Position numbers and translations under genes: made by a program. Below, piece by piece: positions 1-13,184 of a stretch of DNA of 64,000 nt (position 1 is its first letter; each line of letters begins with the position of its first letter). Below the pieces are notes generated by a model. The model was given only the letters and a program-made list of their open reading frames with translations, searched no databases and was not told the origin of the DNA. The DNA is from Meandrina meandrites (lineage: Eukaryota; Cnidaria; Anthozoa; Scleractinia; Meandrinidae): assembly GCA_963693305.1 (NCBI GenBank), contig OY855905.1, forward strand, positions 31,987,937-32,051,936, read 5' to 3'.

Positions 1-425
1 GACTTTTTTGAGCCTTTAGGTCAGGAAAGCCATGTGAATGTCATCCCTGTGTAGTTTTAAAAACAGGATCACAGTTGATAGCAATCAGTCTGGAGATAAT
101 GTTCCATTGTTTTCAGTTATCAACTGTATATGAGACGTGTGCAAAGTTGCATGCATGTTGCCACTGGATGCAGGTCTCAAAAATTATGTCAAAGAATTTA
201 AAGGATGGGTGGTACATGTACTTTCTGAAAATAGGACATGAAATTGTTTTTGTGTGGTAGCTGAGAAAACATCAGAGGCAAGGGCTACTAAAAGAACATG
301 ACTTGTTAAATCAGTTGATGTTTTAGAGGTAAAGTGGCAGTTACGGAAAGTCACCAGTTCAACTCCTATTAGGTGAACTTAGAATATGCTTGTTGGTTAA
401 TTCTATAATTTTGTTTAATTTGTAG
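1..425 (+). other. Intron of the ZFAND4-like gene
   Basis: No exon matching the missing start of the ubiquitin-like domain is visible. The stretch ends in the acceptor TTTAATTTGTAG just before the first recognised exon. I see no repeat or RNA gene here. Confidence 0.6.
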
Positions 426-3400
426 GCATCCCAATGTCCCAACAACATTTGATATGGCGATCTGTAGAATTGGAAGATGATTATTGTCTTCATGATTACA
501 AGTGAGTAACTTTCAAACCTGAAGAAATGTATGTTAAGTTAGTACAGAATACAAAATGTACATTATTAAAAAATATGGTAACTTGTTTTTATTGGTATAA
601 TTGTGGTACAACCATTATTAAAGGGGCTTTGAAACTGTTAACAAGTGTCGTTAGCTGCAGATGCCTACGATGGAAATGGATTAAAACTTGAAAAGTTTAG
701 CTAAACTGTTCAAGTTGTTTCCGCACATCTTCAAAAAAATCTATATTTATAGCCGTTTTTTGATTTATATCCACATATTAAGGTTATATCTTCCTTTAGA
801 TGTTCAAAGATAATGTTTTTCATGCATTAAGGACGTTCGCGCCAAAATCTTCCCACGTTCAGATTTTTAAATAACTTTACCTGCAGTTAGATAATGACTA
901 ACTCGTGTCAGAAACGAAAAAAAATTGGGGGGTCACCACGCTTGTTTCGGAGATAAACCGTATGGAAGACCACAGTATTTATGGAAGCTTTGATAATTGA
1001 TTCGAATTAGCTTACCTTGATTCAAGTTTAAAAAAAATGAAAATGAACTAGTACAGCCAAGGTTTTTGTGTTGGCCTTAACTCAAACAGGCCTATTAAGT
1101 AAATATTTGCAATTGGTGTCATTCCTTCAGGTAGAGTGAATCTTTTGGAAGGATAATTGCTTGTCAAGCTCAGCTGCCAAATGCATAAATTTGAGCCTAT
1201 GCGAGTCGACAAAACGAAAAAAAACAGGATCACAGGATCATCGCGAAGTTATCGCAACGGCTACTCACCCTATATGTGGTTGGAAAGTTTCCTCAGCGCG
1301 CGCGCTCGATGCATGACGTGGCGTAACGTTGCGACAGGAATTACGTGCGCAGTAAAGATGCGCATAAACAATTAGCGTGAACGTCCTTAAGTTGCCTACC
1401 ACTAATTTCAGAACAGTGTAGACCAGAATCTGCGAAATCCCTGTGACAGAGCTCATTTAAATACATGTTAATTCTCTTTTTTTCCTGCAATTTAGAAATG
1501 CTTAAAAACTTCCGTAAAACTCATTGTTTTGAAATTTAAACTTTGCCGTTTTAATATGGGTCACTTACGCTCACCACTGATAATCAATTTTGATCATATT
1601 CTGTAAAAAGTATGTGGCTTTCTGTAGTTTAGACGCACTTACATGTAGCAGTTACATGTAGCATCGACATCTGTGCAGCATGACCTGTAGGTGATGTAAT
1701 ACAATATTTCAGGGGCTCCCTGTGTTTGGTATTTATTGGCATACCCTGTATTAAATTACTGGACATTTCAGATCTTGAGGTTCTTGTTTTCCAAGTTCTG
1801 CTTCCTTATCTTTACAGTGTTCACTAATAGGGTTGCCATGGATACTTTGCTGCTATGCCAGAATTTTGTCTGGTTCTACCAACCTTATAATGAAAAATCA
1901 AAAAAAAAAAAATGCCCCCAAAATTTACCGTATTTACCCGTGTATAAGTCGACCTTTTTTTACTTTAAAATCGGTCCAAAAAATCGCCCTCGACTTATAC
2001 ATGGGTCAAAATTTTCGACCCAAGCGCCAGTTAAATAAATTCTGCACAATTAGCATATAACAATTGCTTTTATGTTATCGAACATCATATAAACAACAGT
2101 ACAGGTAACAATGTCCTTTCGCTTTGCTATCTCTGGCGTTACATTGACAGTTCAAGTCGAAATTCCTTAAGATTTATCCACTGAATATAAACCTGAATGT
2201 TGTACAGAGTCACTGGCACAAGGTTTGAATAAAGGGCTGACATTTTCCACTCATAAAGCTGTAAAATCTACTTGAGAAAACATCTTTGTGCACGATCTTT
2301 CTCGCTTCGAACTTTGCTACTTAGTAACCTGGCATGATGCAAACACATGTAGTTATCAGTTACCAGTACCTCGCCAATTTTGTAGCTTGGTTACCAAGTA
2401 CCCCGAGCAAGCTTGCCACGTTGTTTATCGAGTTGTTTTCAAAGGTTTTTGGTGTAACTTGGTGTTTTGCTTGTCTACTAAAGCCGCTTCTATCTCTCCA
2501 CAATTGCAAAGGTTCATTTGAAATTAGTGCATTTGATTTTTGAAGTCTGTTTCAAAAATTATGGACAAAATGCCTGATAAACATGTGTTGCAAAAACGCT
2601 CACGTTAGCACGATAATAAACTTCACATTGAAACTTGCTGTGATTTTTTCATATAAAGTACCTCTACCTGAAAGGAAATTCTAAGAAACACAAGGACAGT
2701 TTTCCAGGAAGATTCTTACCCAGAAACGAAAAAATCTTAGTTTATGGCCTCAAAAATAGGCGGTCGACTTATACACGGGATCGACTTATACTCGGGTAAA
2801 TACGGTATATACTGTTGGTGACTATATAACTTACCATGTTTGCTTGGGAGCTTCTAATACTAACAAAAACACCTACAGACCACTTCTTTCTGTTCAAGTT
2901 TATCAAACACTCCATAGATATATTTGATTAAAGGTCAATTCTACATGTTGTCAATTTTACATGTTGTTTACTAATAATGTGCTTTTTCATATGTTATTAT
3001 GCAGTATCACTGATGGAGCAACATTGCAGCTGGTTCTGGCTATGAGAGGTGGTCCTATTAATACAAGAAGAAGTGAGTACTTAGGAATCTATGTTGTGGT
3101 TCAATTTTATTGTTAATTCAAATTTTATTTTCCTTTGTTTTAAACTCATTATCTTACATTAGCATACCCAAAAACAAAGGAAAATACAATTTGAACAAAC
3201 GATAAAACTGAACCACAACATCACATGTACTACGTGCACATGCACTACAAAGTTATATGAACTGTGGTCTGAAGAGTGTACATGAATTGACATAACAGCG
3301 TTAATAAAGATGCTTGTGGCTCTCTTATGATACTATAAAAACAATTTGAATTGATTCATAAGGATTCGTAATTAATAATTCAAATAGGCCATTTCTGAGT

Positions 3401-6400
3401 TGCCTTTTAATTTTGCCTCTGTGTCAAAAGGCGTCTTTGTGCTAAACCATAAAATGTATATGAAAATGGCCTTGTTTGTTGGTGATTATTAGAACGTTAC
3501 CTTTGGGTTGAAACCAATTTCACCTTGGTTAGAAATGGATTAATCTTAAAGCAATTTGGCTTAGAAAGTTGGTATGTTGTTTGATTTGTAATGTAAGGCT
3601 CGTACGGCTTTGTTCTGAATTACTTGTTTGTTTTGTTGTTGTTTCACGTAGTACCTGTCGAAGATCCTACCCTAAGAGAAATGGCTGAATACATGGAGGT
3701 CAACAGGTATGCACAGGAATGCATTCTTTGTCACTTTATACTAAAAATTAAGGTGATTCCATTGAATTGCATTGCGCATCCTTGCTACGCACGATTTTTA
3801 GCGTCATTTAGCGCGCGCACGAGCGCTCGCGCACACAACATTACGGCATTTCCTTCAGATTAAGCTTAGCAGGGAAATAAATGGTTATTTTCTTCTAAAC
3901 GAGCACGGTGACCCCCATTTTTTAATGCATTAACTTAAATGACATACGGTTGACTACAATATATCGCGATTTAAAGAAAAGTTGGTTATTCTATTTTGAG
4001 ATATTTTTATTTGAATGCTTTAAAAAGCACGTATTTTGGTAGTGCTGCTTACGTTCGCACACAGCAAAATCTCTAATTTCTTTTATAATCTTAATTCCAC
4101 TTCAATTAAAATAGTTTGTTATGTAAGATTAAAGTCTATTTTGTAGAACTGCTTCGATATTTTAATGCAAGAAATGATTTTTTCTAGAAATGAAAGTTCC
4201 CTTTTCGGATTACTAGGGTTCCTAGTATAAACCTCATGGGTCATATATTACCATAATAGCCATCCAGGTTGCACAAAAACGAGCATGGTGACCCCCATTT
4301 TTTATTGCATTTTTGCAATGCTCATAACATAGTTATGAACTGGACCAAATCTTAGAAAATTTTGATTACTCCTTCTTTTTCAGTGGAATCACCTTAATTA
4401 GAATTAATGCTGGAACTGGTAATTTGTTAGACTCACTTCTCTGTCCCCTGCTGCCGTATTTGCCACAGGGTGAGAAGGATGTGATGACGATGACTTCTCT
4501 AGGATTAGAACAAATTCTTCAAGTATGTAAACATAGAGGGTTGGGTAGTTTGTTTTATTAATGCTTTCTTTTGATTTGCAGGGAGGAAATATGGGATAAA
4601 CTCCCTAAGGACAATCGACAGGTCACATTGCTTGTTTTCAGGTAACTATTATTATTACTGTAAAATCACAAATTCTCTTTGTTGCATTTGTGGGAAAAAC
4701 ACTTCACTTGTCACTGCAGTGGCAAGCTTTCCTCCCAAGACATGAGGAGTATAATGGGTATCATTATGGGTATAATGCTATCCAGGGGGAGCAGCAAGAC
4801 TCTCAGTAGGTTGTTTCATGCTATGCAAGCTGGAGTTCCTTTGATCCCCAAGACTGCAACAAATTTTAAACCTTTGTTAACATTGATCCTAACCAGCTGA
4901 TGTGCATTTGTTTCTTTAGGGATGGAGACCAGTTGAATTTCTTTCGAGTAGTGGATAGAGGTGATGGAACTTTGACCCCTCTCTCGGACTCATTAAGGTA
5001 ATGATACAAGCTCATAAAGCTATGTTTGACTTGATGACAGTAAGAAGGTTTGCTTGACAGAAACAAGGGGGAAAGCTTTATTTGTACACAACACTGACTG
5101 TTGCATATCAACCAAATCTTGTGGCACTTCATTGACCACATCGCTTAGGTCCTATCAATTTCAGTGCAATATTGATTTCTCAAGCCTTTGCTCAAATTTT
5201 TGAACTGAAAGATGTTTCCGTTTGGTTAACAACCATTTTACCCTGGATTTCTCAAACTCCTGATTTCTTGTACTTATAATTTCCCTTCCATGTACAGTCT
5301 ATCACCATAATGATCATATATTATAACACAACAGTTGCAGTGGTTTAATGTAGAGAAGTATTCCTTCTCAGAAATTTTTTCATACTTGAAACAGGTCAGA
5401 AAAGGTTTTCAACATGTTGATATTTTTATATAATTTATTAACTGTTCTTTTGATCACTTTATTGATAGTGGTGCTTCAATGTACAATTTATATGATGAAG
5501 ACGAAGAGGAAAATCCACCTCCAATTTCACAGGTTTGTTACCACTGGTACTGAAACGTCTGAATTGGCAGTGTCGTTTTGTTCGTTTGAAACCCTACTCT
5601 GAACTGTTATTTGTGTCAATTATTTTCAGGAAGCTATCAAGGAAAACAGTGTTACAATGAACAAAGTGAGACTTCTAAAAAATAGGATGGAATCACAGAA
5701 AAACTTGAAGGTATCAACAATTTTACCTTTGGTGGCCCAAATCTGAATTTTTAGCCATAATCAATTAACACATGTATGCTAAGCCCAATAATGTGACCAA
5801 GTATGTCTTGATACTGCTGAAGTTAAGAATAATTTCAAATGATGGGTAGTTACTTGTAATTCAACATGACTTTTTTTACAGTTCTTTCAGTACAGTTCAG
5901 TGGATCATTTGTTTTTTGTATTTTTTTTAGCCTAAACATCTACCAGCACCTCCAGCTGCTGAGAAACCCACAAGCACATCAATACTCAGTGCAAGGAGAA
6001 GGTAAAAACAATAATTTGCTTGTCAGGGATCGATGTCTCCCATAAATATTATTACATTGTACAACCCATGTGATCGGAATTTCAAAAACATGATTCACAT
6101 GTCTTGTTTACATGTATATTGTTAGAAATTTAATTTTAGTTATTAATTTGTCTTAGGTTGCAATTAACTTCTGCATCAGGTGCATCAAAAGCTCATGACA
6201 CTGCATTCCGTGTTGTTGATCAACATTCCTCAAGCAGACATCAGTCAAAAGCAGGAGGTGTTCAAGGTTCACCTTCTAAACAGTCAAGTGCGACAAGCAG
6301 GGTGACGCCTAAAGGGCCATTACCACCTGTTAACACGAGGAGAAAAACAAACCAAATTGACGTATCGGACTTTTTAGTACAATCTAGCCAAGAGGCAAAA

Positions 6401-9061
6401 ATCGTTCCTTCGAGTCGAACTCTTACAAGGAGTGCAATGAAAGAAGGAAGGAAAACAATATCAGAGCTTGTTAAAGACTCTAAAGAAATTAAACCTTTGG
6501 GAAGTATATCGAAACCTGTGAGCCATCACAAGGAAACAAGAACTTCTAGCCCTTCACATGGGGCTACCAGTTTAGACTATTCATCAGGGAGCGCCAGTTT
6601 ACGACGTTCAAGAATTCCTGAAGACTCTTCTGATGTGAGATATCCGCTAGATTTAACGTCAGGAAGTGGCGGGTTTAGACGGATTCGTGCAATGGAAAAT
6701 AGAATTCCAACACCAGAAGGAAGGAGATCAGGCCTCCTAGTAAGTAAAGATGGCAGTTTTCTAAAGAACTTTGTTTGCAGTTTTTACTATTCGACTTGAC
6801 ATTGTGATGTAATCACAGTTATTGTCCTTCATAGATTCTTGTCATGTAATTAGGAATGCCATTTTCAGCCTGCATGCATTGCATGCTGAGATGCATTTCT
6901 TATTGTCAAGTACATTGTGCACAGTGCTTGAAAGCTATTGAATTATTTATCTTGTGCAAGCAAAGACTCAATATTCAGGCTATAGGGAGAGATATTGAAC
7001 CAGTTAGAGCATGCCTTAAACAATAAAAATGTAGGTTTCTTTCTTCAGAACAGGATGCAAATGGCCACAAGCATGGTTAAGTAATTACCTGTAATTATAA
7101 TCAAGAGATCATGGGTAATGTTAAATATATTTCAAACAAACTGTTCTTATCAGAGAGAACCTAAACAGCAAGGTTTTTGCTTAAAAAGGTTTCAATATGT
7201 TGTCAGGTTTGTTGTTGTACATGTATCAAAACAACGACATTTATACTCATTCTGATAAGCATCAATATTCTTTTGCAGAATGATTCTCTGTCTTATTCGT
7301 ATCGAATTTCCCATGGAAGTACAAGTGCTTCAAATAGTAAGTTGTGGTCTTTATTATTGGCTGCTATACTGTTGTCAGGTATGACAGGTATTATGGTTTC
7401 CTGCAAATGACTGCAAAGAGCTTGCCAAAAACATAAAAAATTGGCTTTGGTTAATAAAATCAGATTCACATATAAATTCTCAGGAGTCTGCAATGCTGAA
7501 TTGATAACAAACAAGGGCTGTGAAATTGAGAAAAATACAATGATCTTGTGCTCTCTACACTGTAGCTAGCTGGAGGGGTTTCAATAAAATTTGAAGTTGG
7601 CAGCTGGCTTGAGTAGGTGCAAAATTGGCTGGAAAGTATTGGTTTAGTTTTTCGACCACTCCACCGGCTCGACTGCCTATCTTTTGTGTAAGGTTATTTG
7701 TCATAAGTAGCCATCCAGTGGTAAGACATTGAAAACGAAACAACTTATTCTTTTGCCTGATGCACATAATATTGTTTTATTGACAACATGCATCTGGAGT
7801 TTTGAGTAGATTGCTTAGGGTATTCTGAAAAGTTTGTAGCTTTAAGCATTTTTACTAGAAGAGAGAAATGTTTAATGGCTAATCATGTTGACCGTGTGTT
7901 ATTTTGCAGAATCTCCATCTCACATTCACCATCTCCCTCCAGTAAAAACAAAACCACATCCACCCCCACAACTTTTACCTGCAAAAAAGAAGACAAGATG
8001 TTTTGCTTGTGGAAAGAAAACAGGATTAGCTACTACTTATCAATGCAGGTCAGCTTTTGGGTGCTTAACTTGACATTTAAAGCTATAGGCCCATGTAAAG
8101 CCTTTTGCAACAGGGAAAAATTGATTTTTTCAAGTTAAACAGATCACAGGTCGAAGTTCATTTAAAATTCTTGAGTAGTGTTGGTTTCGTAGGAAACAAT
8201 ATTATACTTTTGAAATACTTTTCACAACCTCTCATGCCCAGTTTTTAACCTTCCCAATTAATCTGCAGTTCCAGAAAATATCTGGAAGTTCAATGGAAAT
8301 TTTGATGGGGTTGGGGGTTCTCAAAAGCCAAATATTTTTAAAGCAAAGTACAGGCTTAACTGGAATTTTCATACCCTTCTGTGGGAGGGGTATGGATATT
8401 TTCTGGAACACCATAATATACCCAGATACATGTATGAATGGGTACCAGCAAAATGACTGTTGGAGGTAACCCTGCGATTGACTAGCATCCCATCCAGGGT
8501 GAGTAGAAATTTTGTACTCCTAGTCATTTAGTGCTGCTGAAGCTAGGATTAGCTCTGGCCTGATGAGCCACTAGGCTCAAACAGGCTTTTCCTATCTAGA
8601 GGCCCTGCCAGGGGGGTGTCCCAGGTCGCTTGTCGAAATTTTAAAATGTCTCGTGTCGGTGTTTTGTCAAGGCTACACAACGCTGTCGGAAATTTAGCGA
8701 CATACATTTGGCTTTGGCAGTCGTTTGTCGCTATTTCATTTGAGCGCTGTTGCTACTTTTTGGGCCATGTCGCTTGTCGGAATTTACCCTGGCAGGGCCT
8801 CTATCTAGCTAATGGTCCTCTAATTAAGGTGGCTGAGGGCTTAGATCGGTTAATATTATAATAAATATGTAGGTTAATTATGTAGAACTGTAATGATTTT
8901 TGTTTTGTTTGCTTTTGTTGAACAGGTGTGGAAATTCATTTTGTGCCACCCATCGCTATGCAGAAGCTCACAGCTGTACATATGATTACAAAAGTGAAGG
9001 GAGAAAGATTATTGAACAAAACAATCCTGTAATTGCAGCTCCTAAGCTGCCCAAAATCTGA
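426..9061 (+). CDS. ZFAND4: ZFAND4/ANUBL1-like protein: ubiquitin-like domain plus AN1 zinc finger (5' end outside window)
   Basis: Twelve exons join in frame: 426-501, 3005-3072, 3652-3706, 4582-4641, 4920-4997, 5469-5532, 5630-5710, 5931-6001, 6157-6739, 7279-7336, 7910-8048, 8926-9061. All have GT-AG borders; the stop is TGA. They encode 488 residues after a split first codon. Residues 1-47 finish a ubiquitin-like domain (IPMSQQHLIW, then LVLAMRGGP). Residues 48-160 match the conserved ZFAND4 linker (EDPTLREMAEY, DRGDGTLTPLS, MYNLYDEDEE). Exon 9 is a long Ser/Arg/Thr-rich, probably disordered stretch. The AN1 finger uses C428, C431, C443, C445, C450, H453, H459 and C461, and the protein ends APKLPKI as in vertebrate ZFAND4. 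AN1/ubiquitin-like proteins are linked to ubiquitin-proteasome biology; the exact role of ZFAND4 is poorly known. The initiator and the start of the ubiquitin fold must lie upstream, since bases 1-425 read as intron. Introns 1, 2 and 3 carry MITEs. Confidence 0.93.
831..1386. mobile_element. TTAA-flanked MITE 1 (piggyBac-like target), 556 bp
   Basis: The termini are inverted: GGACGTTCGCGC at the left and its near-complement GCGTGAACGTCC at the right. TTAA flanks it exactly at 827-830 and 1387-1390. Inside is AAATTGGGGGGTCACCACGC (922-941), followed by TTCGGAGATAA. The right end is CpG-rich, with GCGCGCGCGC and GATGCGCA (1358-1365). It lies in ZFAND4 intron 1. No transposase is encoded. The piggyBac assignment rests on the TTAA target only. 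Confidence 0.75.
1928..2805. mobile_element. TIR element with CCGTATTTACCCG ends, TA-flanked, 878 bp
   Basis: The left end reads CCGTATTTACCCGTGTATAA and the right end is its near-complement, CTTATACTCGGGTAAATACGG. TA sits on both outer sides (1926-1927, 2806-2807). A second inner copy of the motif (GTCGACTTATACACGGG) precedes the right end, so the terminus is partly duplicated. It lies in ZFAND4 intron 1. No coding capacity is recognised. A TA target would fit Tc1/mariner-like elements, but the superfamily is uncertain. Confidence 0.7.
3092..3220. mobile_element. Foldback MITE, 129 bp, TGTTGTGGTT termini
   Basis: Almost the whole element is one imperfect palindrome: TGTTGTGGTTCAATTTTAT at the left pairs with ATAAAACTGAACCACAACA at the right, with an inner CAAATTTTATTTTCC/GGAAAATACAATTTG pair. 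It sits 20 bp inside ZFAND4 intron 2. A half copy of the same family lies in a VDAC intron (21612-21662). Confidence 0.7.
3752..4393. mobile_element. TTAA-flanked MITE 2, 642 bp
   Basis: The inverted ends are GGTGATTCCATT and AGTGGAATCACC, bounded by TTAA at 3748-3751 and 4394-4397. It carries two copies of GGTGACCCCCATTTTTTA, at 3907 and 4287, which are the reverse complement of the motif in MITE 1. TGCGCATC (3773-3780) lies 21 bp from the left end, next to a GCGCGCGCACGAGCGC stretch. It lies in ZFAND4 intron 3. Confidence 0.75.
8599..8801. mobile_element. MITE with GAGGCCCTGCCAGG ends and 6-bp TSD, 203 bp
   Basis: The perfect inverted ends GAGGCCCTGCCAGG and CCTGGCAGGGCCTC are flanked by the direct repeat TATCTA (8593-8598 and 8802-8807). 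Inside, GTCGCTTGTCG occurs near both ends, with further TGTCG repeats. It lies in the last ZFAND4 intron. The element at 15636-15869 belongs to the same family. Confidence 0.8.
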
Positions 9062-9840
9062 ACATTTCTTCTGTTACTAGCAGTTAATGTATTATTTTAC
9101 AAGATAAATATATTTGTAAATAAGTTTAATCTTAGCAAAAATTAATGCTTTGATGTTATGAAACTTGTAGATAAGAAAGTTGCTGGAAGATTGAATAATC
9201 ATGATTTTGTTTACTTTTGGAACCATGGGAATGGCTGGCAACAAGTAATATGGTATCTTCATTTGTTTTGAAAAGGTTGATAGTTGTTTTGCAAACCTCT
9301 CTACTTGCATGTAATATAGATGTTCAAGCAGTGAAAATGTTAGTTCTAACTCAAATATTGTTGTTGTAAAAAGGTAAAAGTTTGGTTTTGTTCTTAGCCC
9401 CTTTTAAGGACGTTTTTATTGGTTCTTAGTTACTACATTTTTTTCCTTTCCATTTTTTGCTTGATGGGTTTTTAGTGTCTAAGGAATCTAGAGGTCTTGT
9501 CAATAGTTCAGCTGCCTCAGCATGTTGTCGAAGTCTGGTCTACTGCATTTTCGTGCAATCATCTGTTTTTTTTTCTTGTTCAGCAGTGTCTGCTAGTGGT
9601 TAAATGCAGTGTAGTGCACTTTTGTGTGGTTAATATTTAAATCCCTCATGAAAAATTGAATCTCAGAAAATGTCATTGTTCTACATTTATTTTTTAGCAG
9701 CTGGCATCTGACTTCTGTCTCATTCCCATTGTATATAAAGCTATAGCAAAGTTATTCCATGGTCACTTGTAAACAAGCATAGCCACTATAGGTGCGGGTG
9801 AAAGAGTAAGAATAAAATTCAGTTCAATAGAAGGTTTGTT
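9062..9840 (+). other. Probable 3' UTR of the ZFAND4-like gene
   Basis: AT-rich sequence follows the TGA with no open frame of interest. It runs to the first convincing AATAAA at 9811-9816. The transcript end is inferred from that signal alone. Confidence 0.45.
9811..9816 (+). terminator. Candidate poly(A) signal AATAAA of the ZFAND4-like gene
   Basis: A canonical AATAAA about 750 bp after the stop codon, followed by T- and GT-rich sequence (TTTGTTTTATTGTTGTC). Other AT-rich hexamers nearby are weaker. Confidence 0.4.
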
Positions 9841-9849
9841 TTATTGTTG

Positions 9850-11038
9850 TCTTTTTTATTTTCTTGATCAGGAAAAACCTTATTTACATCATTTTACTTT
9901 CAACTCACATTTGTGTCATCTAGAGGGTTTTCAGTTGATGTCATCAAGATTCTAAATTCCAAACTATTGAGCCTGCAAAGCTGTTATTTAGTATTTTCTA
10001 GACATCAGTGTCATAGAGAAATTTTTGTGCCAGAAGAGCACTTTGTTTTGGAGATAAAGAGTTTTGAAATTTGAGACAGCCTAACTCAATGTGATCTGAA
10101 ATGCTACAGAAACCAACATTTCCACACTTTTAAAATGTTTTTCAGATGTGCTAAAAATGATAACTATTAATAGTATTCCAAAGTGCAACAGATGATTTTG
10201 GTAGCAAAATCTTTCTTTCTTCTCGCAGGAAGTTTTGGTGGCCATATTGGTGTCCCAACTTGGAACACCAATGTGGCGGACCCATACAAAGCTCTGTAAT
10301 TTTTCCAAATTTTGTTTTCCCAATAACTTGGTTGCAATAACACTGCCAAGTTGAAATTTGGGGAATATGTTTCTTTCCACGTACTGCAGAATCTCTGAGT
10401 TTGTTGATGTTTTTTATGGAAGCAAAATGATCTTGGTGAAAACGCTCCATATGCGACTACAAAACCAGTTTTGCTGAGGAACTTTTCAGTTGGTCACCAT
10501 ATAAGATTATGCAACTTACAAGGTTGACTTACAGGCAAAACTAGTTTTCTAGCTGCATATATTACGCAAATTTCCTTTAAAGTAAATAATATTACCTCTA
10601 AATGAGATTTTTTCTATAATTTGAAATGATATCTTGGAATGCTTTCTTGGCTTTGAAAAGCAGGCATTTACAGAAACGTATTTTTATTAATAAATGAAAA
10701 ACTCATACTACTTTGTTAGAGTGCATGGCTTGAACACTCATAACCTTAGCTTTCCAAGCCCAATGCAATGGTTAATTGTTAACTTCAAGACTCAAGTTGG
10801 CAATATTATTAGTGAAGTGTCTTGCTTGCCCATCAACAGAGTACAGCATTTTCCTTTGTGACAAATATTGCTTTGTTCCGAGAAAAAAGCTTTTGTGTGG
10901 TGCAAAAAATCCATGAAAGCCAGACCAGGAACTTTAGCTTTATGAAATAATTAAATGTGTTAAGTTCAAGTGGGTATAATTTACACTTGGGGGAAAACAA
11001 AAACAAAATTCACAAATAGATAATAATACCTTTTTAAA
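9850..11038. other. Intergenic spacer, no gene recognised
   Basis: The stretch 10081-10450 is open in several minus frames and contains GGCCATATTGGTGTCCCAA followed by a partial inverted copy (TTGGAACACCAATGTGGCGG). This looks like repeat-derived sequence rather than a protein gene. The rest is featureless AT-rich DNA. Confidence 0.4.
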
Positions 11039-11040
11039 TA

Positions 11041-11861
11041 CCTTATTATAGGAAATTAACGCTTCATGAAATTAACGTGAATTTGGAAAATTCGCGTTAA
11101 TTTAAGTCTCGTTAATTTTTGTGAGCATTAAGTTCCGCGCCCTTAATTTAGTGGAGCATTATTTTCCACGTCATTAATTAAGTGGAGCGCTTATTTGGAT
11201 TTTTGCGTTCGACGATAGGAGAACGCATCCTAATCTTGTGGTGACCTGTGGTCCCGTGGTTGTCCTGTGAACGCGCAAGCGAAAGTCGTTCTATGTCGGT
11301 ATGTATGTCGGTATGTATGTCGGTATGTCGGTATGTCGGTATGTCTCATGCGAGAAGACATTAGAAGGCAATTAATTGCGTTACGTCAACGTCAACAATG
11401 ACAACAGCCGCAAAGACAGCGCGCGCAAAAAGAATCCTATTAAGCGGATAACGATAGGCTGTAAACAATTCTTGCGCTCAACGGTAGCAATACGCATCCT
11501 AATCTTGTGGTGGCGTGTTCTTCAATGGCAAGCATGGCGAACGCACTGCATAATCTATGATTACTCCTAGTTTTAGCATTCTTTTACCACGGTGGAGATC
11601 CACCAGTATCGTTGACACTGAAAAGAACGCTTGAAGTAGCAAGATTTGTTTGGGTTTTGAATAATAAATTTGTCCCTGTTGTCTCTTCAAGTTCCCTTTC
11701 TCTGTGTGGTCGCATTAATTTCCTTTATTTCGAAATTTTAGCACCTCTTTCGCATTAATTTCCTTTATTGGAAAGTAATTTTTCCTTCACTTCGCGTTAA
11801 TTTAAGTCGCGTTAATTTCCAATACCTTAATTAACACGAGCGTTAATTTCCTATAATAAGG
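11041..11861. mobile_element. TIR element rich in GCGTTAATTT, TA-flanked, 821 bp
   Basis: CCTTATTATAGGAAATTAAC at the left is matched by its exact complement GTTAATTTCCTATAATAAGG at the right, with TA on both sides. About ten further GTTAATTT copies in both orientations lie in the outer 150 bp of each end, some overlapping. The centre carries a short GGTATGTC tandem array. No transposase frame is visible. Confidence 0.75.
11292..11345 (+). repeat. Short tandem repeat of GGTATGTC/GGTATGTATGTC units
   Basis: About six repeats alternating 12-bp and 8-bp versions of the GTCGGTAT unit. It is embedded in the element at 11041-11861. Confidence 0.85.
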
Positions 11862-12601
11862 TAATATTAATAATACTTCAAAACAGTAGTTTCCAGCCAG
11901 TTTTTAATATTTTTCATCATCAATTCGAATACAAAATAACTTAATTTTTAAATATCTGTTGATACTATTACTGTTTTGATTTATGCATTACAAGAAAAGT
12001 ATCAAACATCCTTTTAAATTCCAAAATTTTCATTAAGAGATTGTGCATTCCTATTTTGTAACACTTTATGTGCAAAGCAAAGAACTGTACAGGGACATGT
12101 TCAACCATTACAAACACAGTATCATAGAAAAGAGGACATGAAACCCTCAAAGACGTGGCACACACTGTTGTTGCTGTGTTATTTACATGTTTCCTTATTT
12201 TTCTTCACCTTTCTGTTCATTATACATCACGGTCTGCATGTTGACTGTGTAGCCTGCAACAAACAGAAACAAACATTGACATCACTAAGTACTTCTTATT
12301 ATGCTACAGTCTGGACTTGCTTAACCAGCTGCTACGTTATTTAACCATCTTAATTACTAGTACTCGACGATATTGTTCTGGTATTTTCTTTGCCCCTTCA
12401 AAACTACTTTACTCTCTTGCTGTTTAAATTTACTTGACTGTTCACAGACTAAAATTTGTGCAGTTCTAGAGAACATCCATCCAACCTGGGGTCTGAAACA
12501 CCACAACTTTGCAAAAGGAAACAATTTTCTAATGGAAAGTGTGAAGCTCAATTTGAATTTCTGAAGACTGTTGTGTGGGGGGCAGTTTTGAACCCAAAAA
12601 C

Positions 12602-12676
12602 TCATCATCATCATCACCACCATCATCATCATTATCGTCACCACCATCGTCATCCTCATCCTCCTCATCACCATTA
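12602..12676 (+). repeat. CAT/CAC trinucleotide microsatellite
   Basis: An interrupted run of CAT, CAC and CCT triplets. It gives poly-His or poly-Ser in two forward frames, which are artefacts of the repeat and not genes. Confidence 0.9.
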
Positions 12677-12733
12677 TTATTGTTTACCTCCTTCATATAC
12701 AGTGTAGGGGAGTTGTTGTCTTGCAGACAATTA

Positions 12734-13184
12734 CAGTCAAACGCGCTGAACCGTAGCCACCCGACTAAGTTTTTGATATCTTTTTGACAAGTTTTTGATT
12801 AGTTTGATGGCTTCGGGTTGCATAACGGTTTATACGAACGATCTGTGAAACATTCAGTTTCAACTGGTTTTACAAACCCAGAAAACATTTCCTGTGCGAA
12901 AAGTTAAGTTTGACCAAATTTTTGTCGGCATAAAATTTATTTATCGCCAGTTGAACTTCGCATAATCGCTCAAAGACATGCGAATCGTTGTTTCAAACCC
13001 TTTCAAACTCTGATGTTTGAAGACGAATCATGCAACGGTTTGATACCCCGCCTTCCATTTTTCAAGGCATCTGATTGGCTGTTTAAAGCAACCGGAAGCC
13101 GTAAAATTCATCAAAGTAATCAAAAACTTGTCAAAAAGATGTCAAAAACTTTGTTGGGTGGCTACGGTTGAATGCGTTTGACTG
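12734..13184. mobile_element. Tc1/mariner-type MITE with CAGTCAAACGC ends, 451 bp
   Basis: The long inverted termini (about 70 bp, a few mismatches) start CAGTCAAACGC and contain CCGTAGCCACCC and TTTTTGACAAGTTTTTGATTA. TA lies on both outer edges (12732-12733, 13185-13186). The CAGT start with TA target is typical of Tc1/mariner. It lies 240 bp downstream of the SPMIP2-like stop codon. Confidence 0.75.

Noticed and set aside
10081..10450. Three overlapping minus frames of 60-99 codons
   Set aside because: They overlap each other in different frames, lack any motif and contain an inverted GGTGTCCCAA pair typical of repeats.
12456..12787. His-rich and Ser-rich open frames near 12.6 kb
   Set aside because: They are the same CAT/CAC microsatellite read in two frames.
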